NCBI GenBank assembly: GCA_027019685.1 | Contig: JALUWH010000129.1 | Coordinates: 1 to 12,747, forward strand | Reading direction: 5' to 3' | Length of the DNA: 12,747 nt | DNA from: Ghiorsea sp. | GTDB lineage: Bacteria > Pseudomonadota > Zetaproteobacteria > Mariprofundales > Mariprofundaceae | Part shown: in pieces, positions 1 through 6,603 of the stretch | Layout of the letters: each line of letters begins with the position of its first letter | Position numbering within the stretch: the stretch's first letter is position 1 | Notes under the pieces: generated by a model | What the model saw: only the letters and a program-made list of their open reading frames with translations | Database searches by the model: none | Told to the model about the DNA's origin: nothing | Program-made: the position numbers and the translations under genes

Positions 1-2372
1 AGCAAGAGTCTGCACGCATTGATAAGTTAGAAGAACTTTTAAGCAATCAAGAGCTTCATGCCCAAGAAATTGCCAAAATACTTGCTGAAGCGGTACAAAT
101 CCGCAGTCGAAGCGACAATAAATTAGGGCAAGCACTAACGCCTGCCGTTGAAGAGGCACTCAAAACATCCATTGCTCGAAACCCTCAACCACTATCTGAC
201 GCATTATTTCCAGTGATGGGACCTGCGATTCGCAAAGCGATTCAAAGCTCCATTGCCACCATGTTACAATCCATGAATCAAACTTTGGAGCACTCGTTTT
301 CGGTGCAAGGTTTACGCTGGCGTTTGGATGCTATGCGCACAGGAAAATCATTTGCTGAAGTTGTGTTGCTTAACACCTTAAATTACCGAGTTGAACAAAT
401 TTTCCTTATTCACAAAGAAACAGGATTATTGCTTAAACATGTCGCCTTAGATCCAAGCCATCATGAAGATGCAGATGTTGTATCCAGCATGTTGACTGCC
501 GTACAAGACTTTATTCATGACTCATTCTCAAACAGTGAAAATCAAGGCATAGAAAGTTTACGTATGGGTGACTTACAAGTGCTTATTGAACAAGGACCAG
601 ATATTGTTCTTGCCTTGGTATGCCGTGGTCATCCCCCACTCGCTCTCCGTGAAACCATGCAAACAACCATTGAAGATATTCAACATGAATTTCATGAAAG
701 TTTACAAAACTTTGATGGTGATACCCAAGCCTTTGAAGCAGCCGACCTCAATCTATCCCCGCTTTTAGTCGCTGAGTATCAAACAAAAGAAAATAAACGC
801 TCACCTATGAAACCACTGTTCATTTTAGGACTTATTGTGGTAAGCTTTATAGCTTGGAAATTTTGGGATTACCAACAGCAAGCGAATATAGAAGCACAAT
901 GGCAAAGTTATGTGCAGCAACTGCGCGATGAACCAGGCATATTGATTACCCAATTCCAACACCAGAATGATAAATATATCATCACAGGTTTACGCGACCC
1001 ACTAAGCCATGATCCCATGCAAATAATAGAAAAAACAACCCTACCTAGCCAACAGCTTGAACTCACATTACAACCTTACCTATCACTTGAATCACCCTTT
1101 GTGCTTCAACGTGCATCACAGATGCTTAACCCACCCCAAAGTATCTTGCTAACATTACAAGGTGAAACATTATTACTCTCAGGCATGGCTCCTAAAGCTT
1201 GGGTGACACAAGCTGTAAACAAAGCACCTTTTATTGCGGGTATTTCTGACGTTGACACCAGTGGCATTACACCAGAGCCAAATCTTTTAGAACGCATTCG
1301 CACAGCATTAAAGCCTGATTCAAACATTCAAATCAAGCTTGATGGAGACACACTCACACTATCAGGTAAAACAGATAGCCACTGGGCAAGACAAGCCCAA
1401 GCCAGCATACAAGGTTTCCCAGAAATCAAACATTACCAAAATAAACTCACCCTTGTAGATAGCCCAGATTACGTGCTTAAACAAGCATATAAAACCCTAC
1501 GCCCACCCCAAAGTATAAACTTACTTATCACACCAGATATGACATTAATTGCCAAAGGTACAGCAACTGATACTTGGATAAAACAAGCCCAACAAACAGT
1601 AAAAAATATACCTTATATCGCAGCTTACAATGATAGTGCTGTATCCTTATCTGATGATGTGGTTTTACAGCGTGCTATCGAAGCACTACAACCACCTAAG
1701 ACTGTACAACTCTCTTTGTCTAAGCGCACCCTTTTGGCAACTGGTGAAGCTAAACAACAGTGGATTGATGCTGCCAATGACCAAGCTATCAAACTTGAAG
1801 GTATTGACCGGTTTGATAACCAAGTAGCAACATGGGTCAATGAAGCTGCCATTCTGGCTACTGCAATTGAACGGCTACAACCACCAAACACAGTAACTTT
1901 GAGCTTTACGAACGGTATTTTATCGGCAACAGGCTCGGCAACAGGCGCATGGATTTCTCAAGCACAAGAACAGTTTGTATTGGTTGATGGTGTACATAGT
2001 TTTTACACCAGCAAACTTAAGACCCCCCCAAAAAGTTGGACAAACATACAAAAAGACATTGCAAATATTCAAATTTCATTCCCCAGCAGCATTGCCAAAC
2101 TCTCACCCGAAGCAAAAAAAGAAATAAATATACTTGCTGTCCTTTTTAAACAAGCACAAGCGATTGAGCCCAACAGTCAACTTCATATAAAAGCTCTATA
2201 CAGTAGTAATGCTAGCTTTATCACAACCTTGCGGCTTAAAACTGTGCAAAAAGAACTCGCGGCTCATGGTATAGCCTCCCAGCACATCAAAATTATTTCA
2301 CACAAAACAGATGCCAATAATGTTTCACAAGTTATTCACTTTTCACTCGAAATGGGAACAAACAAACCATGA
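1..2372 (+). CDS. Membrane-spanning OmpA-like protein with cytoplasmic roadblock/longin-like domain and BON-like repeats (5' partial)
   Basis: The reading frame is open from base 3, so the methionine at 213 is internal and 789 residues are visible of a longer protein. Order of parts: a charged, helix-rich N-terminal stretch (visible residues about 1-110); a globular alpha/beta domain (about 116-240) with a VEQIFLIHKETGLLLKHV strand pair, followed by a helix reading MLTAVQDFIHDSF; a positively charged KENKR; and one transmembrane helix (about 271-287, bases 813-863). Then come five repeats of about 60-63 residues (about 367-670) and an OmpA-like C-terminus (about 690-789). The positive-inside rule puts the N-terminal domain in the cytoplasm and the repeats in the periplasm. 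The N-terminal domain resembles roadblock/longin-type domains that partner small GTPases (from memory, unverified). The OmpA part keeps an Arg (LRLKTV) but lacks the usual Asp of the GHTD motif, so canonical peptidoglycan binding is doubtful. It overlaps the GTPase gene by ATGA. Function in detail is unknown; a signal-receiving envelope anchor is inferred. Confidence 0.75.
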   Translation, partial: QESARIDKLEELLSNQELHAQEIAKILAEAVQIRSRSDNKLGQALTPAVEEALKTSIARNPQPLSDALFPVMGPAIRKAIQSSIATMLQSMNQTLEHSFSVQGLRWRLDAMRTGKSFAEVVLLNTLNYRVEQIFLIHKETGLLLKHVALDPSHHEDADVVSSMLTAVQDFIHDSFSNSENQGIESLRMGDLQVLIEQGPDIVLALVCRGHPPLALRETMQTTIEDIQHEFHESLQNFDGDTQAFEAADLNLSPLLVAEYQTKENKRSPMKPLFILGLIVVSFIAWKFWDYQQQANIEAQWQSYVQQLRDEPGILITQFQHQNDKYIITGLRDPLSHDPMQIIEKTTLPSQQLELTLQPYLSLESPFVLQRASQMLNPPQSILLTLQGETLLLSGMAPKAWVTQAVNKAPFIAGISDVDTSGITPEPNLLERIRTALKPDSNIQIKLDGDTLTLSGKTDSHWARQAQASIQGFPEIKHYQNKLTLVDSPDYVLKQAYKTLRPPQSINLLITPDMTLIAKGTATDTWIKQAQQTVKNIPYIAAYNDSAVSLSDDVVLQRAIEALQPPKTVQLSLSKRTLLATGEAKQQWIDAANDQAIKLEGIDRFDNQVATWVNEAAILATAIERLQPPNTVTLSFTNGILSATGSATGAWISQAQEQFVLVDGVHSFYTSKLKTPPKSWTNIQKDIANIQISFPSSIAKLSPEAKKEINILAVLFKQAQAIEPNSQLHIKALYSSNASFITTLRLKTVQKELAAHGIASQHIKIISHKTDANNVSQVIHFSLEMGTNKP
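1101..2027 (+). repeat. Five tandem BON-like protein repeats encoded within the OmpA-like gene
   Basis: Five units start near bases 1101, 1281, 1470, 1659 and 1848. The spacing is about 63 codons, except for the first unit, which is 60. Each follows the pattern: hydrophobic-L-x-R/Q-A-x-x-x-L-x-P-P, a beta strand, a second strand ending in SG/TG/KG, a Trp four to five residues later, then a helix with AQ, and a closing I-x-x hydrophobic pair. This is the helix-strand-strand-helix-strand layout of BON-type or related phospholipid-binding domains. The protein level is more conserved than the DNA, but one 15-base stretch (CCCACCCCAAAGTAT) is identical in units 1 and 3 at 1130 and 1502. Unit 2 is the most diverged: its PP is replaced by PD. 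The BON assignment is by pattern only. Confidence 0.6.
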
Positions 2373-2866
2373 TTCAAAAGAAAATCTGTATTCTTGGGGC
2401 AGCAGGCGTTGGTAAAACCAGCCTGACAGCACAGTTTGTATATAGTAAATTCTCAGAAAAATACCTATCAACTATGGGTGTTAAAATTGATAAAAAAATA
2501 GTTACTGTGGATGAAACACAAGTCAACTTGATGATTTGGGATATTCATGGCGAAGAAAAATATAAAAAAATTACCAGCAGCTACTTACGTGGCGCAGCTG
2601 GCATACTTACTGTAATTGATGGCACACGGCCAGAAACCATTCAAACAGCACATGAAATTTTAGACCGTGTACATACCGACATCGGAAAAATTCCAAATAT
2701 CTTTTTATGCAACAAAGCAGACCTCACCGATGCTTGGGATATTAGCCCAAAGCAGCTGGATGAACTTAAGCAATACAACAACCCAATTTATAATACCAGC
2801 GCCAAAACAGGGGAACATGTAGAGGAATCCTTTGTGCAGTTGACACGCATGCTAATCAAACCATGA
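2369..2866 (+). CDS. Ras/Rab-like small GTPase
   Basis: A 165-residue single-domain GTPase, a normal length for a Ras-like G domain without tail. All five G motifs are visible: P-loop GAAGVGKT (10-17), switch I Thr35 in YLSTMGV, which resembles Rab YxxTIGV, switch II WDIHGEE (57-63), NKAD (115-118) and SAK (144-146). There is no C-terminal cysteine for lipidation and no transmembrane segment, so it should be cytosolic. Two positions matter for the catalytic cycle. The residue equivalent to Ras Gly12 is Ala, and the one equivalent to Gln61 is Glu62. The start codon overlaps the stop of the membrane gene (ATGA), and its own stop overlaps the cyclase start in the same way. This implies tightly coupled synthesis of all three proteins. 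It most likely switches between the roadblock-like domain upstream and the cyclase downstream; the partners are inferred. Confidence 0.92.
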   Translation: MIQKKICILGAAGVGKTSLTAQFVYSKFSEKYLSTMGVKIDKKIVTVDETQVNLMIWDIHGEEKYKKITSSYLRGAAGILTVIDGTRPETIQTAHEILDRVHTDIGKIPNIFLCNKADLTDAWDISPKQLDELKQYNNPIYNTSAKTGEHVEESFVQLTRMLIKP

Positions 2867-3900
2867 CAAGCCAAACACTTCCCCAACCCTTATACCAACA
2901 TATTGCTAGCCATACCATTCAACAACTTGAACCAGCATGGCTACAACTTAAAAAAGGTAGCGACTGTATTATTCAAGCAGGTGGTGCATGGCAACATTAT
3001 TACCCACAACAACCACAAGTAGGTCAACAAGCCACAGAGCTTTTTGATGTCTTGATAGGCATGCTGCCCATCACAGAACATTTTGAGCTGCCTCAAATTC
3101 AACTGCAAGATGGGCAATACACTGATATTTTTGCTCTATCTGACCATCAGCATGACTGGCTACTTTTTTGCGATGTCACCCAAAATACCTTACAGCTACA
3201 GCAATACCAGCAAGTATCCAACGATTTAATCCTACTCAAAGCGCAAATGAAACAAACGCTACACCGTTATGTAGGACATGAAATATCTGAGCGCATTACA
3301 CAAGGCGAGATGCAACTTGATGCGGCGGGCGAACGTAAAACCATTGCCACATTATTTGTCGATATTCGTGGTTTCACACCCTTTAATGAACGCCATGATG
3401 CACAAGTTGTCATGCAAACACTTAATGATTATATGCATTGTATGCTGCCCTCTATTCTACAACACCATGGTATGGTCGATAAAATCATGGGCGATGGGGT
3501 GATGGCAGTGTATGGTATTTTAGCATCAGAAACAGATTGTTGTTTCAATGCATTACACAGTGCGGAACAAATGATTCAAGCTGTTCATACACTCAACCAA
3601 CAACGTCTTAACCAAGATTTAGAGCAATTGGGTATTGGTGTTGGCATTGCATCTGGAGAAGCTGTATTGGGTATCTTAGGCTCCCACGAGCGGCGAACAT
3701 TTACAGCCATAGGTCGGCACGTCAATTTAGCAGCAAGATTAGAATCCAATGCTAGGGTTGGTGAAATATTGATTGACCAAGCAACATACCATGCCTTAAA
3801 GCAACCTCGGACTTTTACACCCGTTACCCTTACGCTTAAAGGTATTGGTCAAACAGATATTTTTAGTCAAACCTTACCCTGCATCCACAACCAAGATTAA
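2863..3900 (+). CDS. Class III adenylate/guanylate cyclase with PAS-like N-terminal domain
   Basis: 345 residues. Residues about 15-110 read like a diverged PAS fold (AWLQL, then a D/N-rich middle, ending in LLFCDVT). A helical linker (111-145, Q-rich, HRYVGHEISERI) leads to a class III catalytic domain (about 158-338). The metal-binding aspartates are Asp167 (LFVDIRGF) and Asp211 (KIMGDG). The purine-selecting positions are Lys207 and Thr281 (FTAIG), the pair seen in bacterial adenylate cyclases. The transition-state residues are Asn288 and Arg292 (VNLAAR). ATP to cAMP is therefore predicted. The usual GD before xVN is GR here (Gly284-Arg285). There is no transmembrane segment. It is last in an ATGA-coupled operon with a small GTPase and a membrane protein, so GTPase control of cyclase activity is a reasonable inference. 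Its stop shares TTAA with the stop of a convergent CRP-like gene. Confidence 0.9.
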   Translation: MTSQTLPQPLYQHIASHTIQQLEPAWLQLKKGSDCIIQAGGAWQHYYPQQPQVGQQATELFDVLIGMLPITEHFELPQIQLQDGQYTDIFALSDHQHDWLLFCDVTQNTLQLQQYQQVSNDLILLKAQMKQTLHRYVGHEISERITQGEMQLDAAGERKTIATLFVDIRGFTPFNERHDAQVVMQTLNDYMHCMLPSILQHHGMVDKIMGDGVMAVYGILASETDCCFNALHSAEQMIQAVHTLNQQRLNQDLEQLGIGVGIASGEAVLGILGSHERRTFTAIGRHVNLAARLESNARVGEILIDQATYHALKQPRTFTPVTLTLKGIGQTDIFSQTLPCIHNQD

Positions 3901-4562
3901 TTAGCATCTAACATGCCTGCCAAAAACAACTGGTTTTTCTCTATATTTAACGCAAATGAACCCGTTTGTTCTAAAGGTACTATTACCCCTGAAAAAACAA
4001 GCTTCTTCATTTCTCTCGTTACGGTTTCTCGCTGGCAACTTAATAGTTTACCCATTTCAGAATGACTAGGTAATCTTAACTCCACAATATTTTCTTGTAT
4101 GTCTTTTTGCTCTGCCAATGACTTAAAATAACGACAAAGTTTCATGGATACATTGGGTTGGCCCAACCTGCATACCACATCATGTGTACGTAAATAACGG
4201 GTAAGAAAGTGGTGAGACACTTTTTCAACAAAACTACACTCTTGCATATTGCTAACAAGGTCGGCATGAGAAACTTCTAAGAGCTTGGTTGCCATGGTAG
4301 CAGCAATGGTTGCTGTCCTCGTTTTCATACCAAATGCAGCAAGTTCCCCCACCAATTCACCAGACTCTAAATGATACAATAATGTTTCATGCCCTGTGCC
4401 TGAAGTTAAACGAACTTCCAACTTACCAGATACAATCACATAAGCACGATTAGCTCGTTCATCACCTTCATACAAAAGAAAGTCACCTTTTTTAATAAGC
4501 ACTTCTTTTGCTTTAGGGAAATCTTCTAAACCAAATCCTTGGTTTAATTTTACTCTATTCAT
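3897..4562 (-). CDS. CRP/FNR-family cyclic-nucleotide-responsive transcription regulator
   Basis: 221 residues from the ATG at 4562. I chose this start because GGGAG (plus-strand 4570-4574) lies 7 nt upstream; a longer frame reaching 4604 has no such site. The N-terminal cNMP domain carries a full phosphate-binding-cassette motif, GELAAFGMKTRTA (72-84), with the Glu73 and Arg82-Thr83 that contact cyclic nucleotide in CRP. A long dimer helix follows (about 108-135). The C-terminal winged HTH contains LPSHSEMGKLLSCQRETVTR, whose CQRETVTR (176-183) matches E. coli CRP CSRETVGR at the DNA-contacting Arg, Glu and Arg. There is no N-terminal cysteine cluster, so it is not an oxygen-sensing FNR. It sits tail to tail with the cyclase and is the obvious candidate reader of its product. 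The predicted target is CRP-like (TGTGA-N6-TCACA); the genes it controls are unknown. Confidence 0.88.
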   Translation of the reverse strand: MNRVKLNQGFGLEDFPKAKEVLIKKGDFLLYEGDERANRAYVIVSGKLEVRLTSGTGHETLLYHLESGELVGELAAFGMKTRTATIAATMATKLLEVSHADLVSNMQECSFVEKVSHHFLTRYLRTHDVVCRLGQPNVSMKLCRYFKSLAEQKDIQENIVELRLPSHSEMGKLLSCQRETVTREMKKLVFSGVIVPLEQTGSFALNIEKNQLFLAGMLDAN

Positions 4563-4614
4563 CACTCTACTCCCACTAAGAGTCGCGAAGGCTAACAACA
4601 ACACCTTGAAAATA

Positions 4615-4658
4615 TGGTGACATTTATTACCAGCTATTCATGTAACCATCATTATAGT
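4615..4658 (+). promoter_or_regulatory. Candidate CRP-type operator and class II promoter for the receiver gene
   Basis: TGGTGACATTTATTACCA (4615-4632) is an imperfect palindrome; the inner GTGA-N6-TTAC resembles a CRP site. A -10 box TATAGT lies at 4653-4658, with no recognisable -35. This predicts transcription from about 4665, which puts the palindrome centre (4623.5) at -41.5. That is the exact class II position where CRP replaces a -35 element. The same site lies 53 nt upstream of the divergent CRP-like gene, so it could also serve autoregulation. This is a by-eye match; the right half-site is weak. Confidence 0.42.
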
Positions 4659-4679
4659 GTGCTCTTCTTGGGAGGGACG

Positions 4680-5021
4680 ATGATTTTACTTGTGGACGAT
4701 GATAAAAGTGTTTTAAATGTTTATACACAGCTTCTTGAACACTCAGGGTATAAAGTTTCTTCTCACCTTTGTCCAAAACAAGCTTTAACTGCATTTTCCG
4801 TACAGCCCCAAGCATTTAAAGCTATCATCACAGATTATACCATGAAGCAAATGACAGGGTTAAATCTCATCGCATCAGCTGAAAATATCAATCCTCATAT
4901 AAAATCCATTCTATATACAGGCATGCCACCCAAACAGGCACCAGAACACATTACAGTCTTACAAAAACCCGCACGCATGACACAAGTATTGTCGTTATTA
5001 AGGCAACTACAAGCTTTTTAA
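4680..5021 (+). CDS. Stand-alone response-regulator receiver domain
   Basis: 113 residues from the ATG at 4680, preceded by GGGAGGG (4670-4676). An in-frame ATG at 4614 would place the start inside the candidate operator and lacks a ribosome site, so it was not used. The protein is a bare receiver: acidic pair Asp6-Asp7 (LLVDDD), phosphorylation site Asp52 (IITDYTM), switch Thr80 (YTG) and Lys96 (QKP) are all present. There is no DNA-binding or enzymatic output domain, so it must act by docking to another protein or as a phosphate sink. No histidine kinase is in the window. It is divergent from the CRP-like regulator and may be under its control. Its 3' end overlaps the convergent aminotransferase gene by 15 nt. 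Confidence 0.87.
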   Translation: MILLVDDDKSVLNVYTQLLEHSGYKVSSHLCPKQALTAFSVQPQAFKAIITDYTMKQMTGLNLIASAENINPHIKSILYTGMPPKQAPEHITVLQKPARMTQVLSLLRQLQAF

Positions 5022-6212
5022 GCGCAAAGCCAATTCTTTAGCCTTGGTGACACCATCCACCAAAGCCGCACGCACATAACCCGCCCCTGCATTGATGCCA
5101 TGACTATTTTCTGCACCTAAGTAACTGCCAGGCAACAATTTAATCGCTTGCTCTTGATAAGCTTTACGCACAAATGTTTCTTCATCATCTACGGGTAGCC
5201 AAACAAAAAATGAACCTGAGGGAATACCCCCTCCATACACTTCAAAAAAAGCATCCAAACTATCACGGTACACTGTTAAATGCTGTTGCACATGACTTTC
5301 ATCAGACCAAGCTGCTGCTGCAACATGTTGTAAAGGTAGTGGTGTGGCAGGTCCTGTATAACTTCGCAACTTCGCAAACTGTTGAATCAAATCTGCATCA
5401 CCTGCAATCAAACCAGAGCGAAGCCCTGGCAATGCTGAGCGTTTAGATAACGAATTCATCACCAAACAACGCTTATAGTCCGCGTTGCCCATGCCTTGTG
5501 CCACTTCAAGTAAGCCAATCGGCTTGTCTGCATAATAAATTTCAGAATAACATTCATCAGCCAGTACATAAAAATCAAACTTCTCTGCAAGCGTTAAAAG
5601 CTGGGTATAATAGGCACTATCCGCCACCCAGCCCGTAGGGTTAGATGGTGAACAAACATACACCAAGGCAGTGTTTTCCCATACATCATCTGCAATACTA
5701 TCAATATCAGGTGCAAAGCCTGTATCCGCTGTACAAGGCTGCAAATAAGGTTTTCCACCCGCAGTAATCGCTGCGCCCAAATAAATTTGATACATAGGGT
5801 TGGGCATCATCACCCAAGGTTTTTTATCAGCACTGGGGTTAATCAAGGCATGCGCAGCAGCAAACAAAGCTTCCCGTGTTCCATTGGCACTTAACACTTG
5901 TGTATCTGCATCTATACTTTTTAAAGAGAAGCGGCGCTTTAACCATGCTGCAATACTTTCTCTTAAAAAGTCATTGCCAGTTGTTGTAGGGTATTTGGAA
6001 AAACCTGATATATGCGCATCCAACGTAGGCTGAACGAAATGTGGCAAAGGCAACCTAGGTTCACCAGCACCTGCATCAATAAAATCTAACTTAGGATTAG
6101 GGATTAAACCATCAAGAAGCTTTTTTAATCGCGCAAAGGGATATTCACCCAATTGATTCAATCTATGCTGCTCATGTTTATCTGTTGTTTTTTTGCTTTT
6201 TACATTAACCAT
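5007..6212 (-). CDS. dapC: Succinyldiaminopimelate transaminase-like PLP aminotransferase
   Basis: 401 residues, fold-type I class I/II aminotransferase. Visible features: SPSNPTG (188-194) with the cofactor-contacting Asn191, LADECY (217-222) with Asp219, the Schiff-base Lys257 in NSLSKRSALPGLRSG, and the carboxylate-binding Arg381 in YVRAALV. The N-terminal LGEYPFARLKKLLDG and the NSLSKRS-LPGLRSG block are what I recall from DapC, which makes N-succinyl-LL-diaminopimelate from the 2-oxo-6-amino precursor with glutamate, a cytosolic step to lysine and meso-DAP. Substrate choice cannot be proven by eye; another succinyl/acyl-amino-acid transaminase is possible. The start has AAGG about 7 nt upstream and overlaps the lipoprotein stop by 8 nt, so it is the last gene of the bioB-argH operon. 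The first residues (MVNVKSKKTTDKHEQ) are a charged extension. Confidence 0.8.
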   Translation of the reverse strand: MVNVKSKKTTDKHEQHRLNQLGEYPFARLKKLLDGLIPNPKLDFIDAGAGEPRLPLPHFVQPTLDAHISGFSKYPTTTGNDFLRESIAAWLKRRFSLKSIDADTQVLSANGTREALFAAAHALINPSADKKPWVMMPNPMYQIYLGAAITAGGKPYLQPCTADTGFAPDIDSIADDVWENTALVYVCSPSNPTGWVADSAYYTQLLTLAEKFDFYVLADECYSEIYYADKPIGLLEVAQGMGNADYKRCLVMNSLSKRSALPGLRSGLIAGDADLIQQFAKLRSYTGPATPLPLQHVAAAAWSDESHVQQHLTVYRDSLDAFFEVYGGGIPSGSFFVWLPVDDEETFVRKAYQEQAIKLLPGSYLGAENSHGINAGAGYVRAALVDGVTKAKELALRLKSL

Positions 6213-6603
6213 TGCTTGCCTTCACTTTAAAAACTTTTGACCATGCACTCTTTCGCCCTAGCTCATCTTTCACTCGCACGCGAAAAGCATACGTCTTCTC
6301 AGGGTTGCGCAATTTAATATTACGTTTTAAGTCCATACGTTGTGTGCTTAATGACGATTCATAATAACGCAACCAGTTGCCAATACATTGACAACTAGGC
6401 TCAACTTCTGTTCTATCAATTTGATACAATACCATGCCGCTACCCCCAACAATATTCAATTGGAGTTGCAACACCTTACCCACCACTTGATATGAAACAC
6501 TGGCAAGCTGAGGTTCAGCCGCTGAGTCATCATAAACAACCAAATCTGTTTTTAAGCCGCAACTGCTTAACAGCAAGAAACATAGCGGCAACAACAAACG
6601 CAT
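6205..6603 (-). CDS. Small outer-membrane lipoprotein with FN3-like fold
   Basis: 132 residues. The start at 6603 shares one base with the argH stop (TAATG). It gives a compact signal peptide [15 protein letters not shown] with lipobox LSSC (Cys15), whereas the longer frame to 6636 adds 11 polar residues before the signal. Gly at +2 suggests sorting to the outer membrane. The mature part has alternating beta strands and ends YAFRVRVKDELGRKSAWSKV, which looks like the last strands of a fibronectin-III domain. A Cys-x-Cys pair (71 and 73) in the middle could form a disulfide or bind metal. Small lipoproteins are common beside argH and lysine-pathway genes (the LptM/YifL type), but the body here is longer than those. 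No specific function can be assigned. Confidence 0.72.
   Translation of the reverse strand: MRLLLPLCFLLLSSCGLKTDLVVYDDSAAEPQLASVSYQVVGKVLQLQLNIVGGSGMVLYQIDRTEVEPSCQCIGNWLRYYESSLSTQRMDLKRNIKLRNPEKTYAFRVRVKDELGRKSAWSKVFKVKASNG

Noticed and set aside
213..2372. Start of the OmpA-like gene at the ATG at 213
   Set aside because: The frame stays open with sensible coiled-coil-like sequence back to base 3 and there is no ribosome site before 213, so the gene begins outside the window.
3922..3938. AAAAAC-AACTG-GTTTTT inverted repeat just past the cyclase stop as a terminator
   Set aside because: The stem is six mostly A-T pairs and lies inside the CRP-like coding sequence; too weak to call.
3897..4562. 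FNR-type oxygen sensor for the CRP/FNR-family gene
   Set aside because: No N-terminal cysteine cluster; the nucleotide-binding Glu and Arg are present instead.
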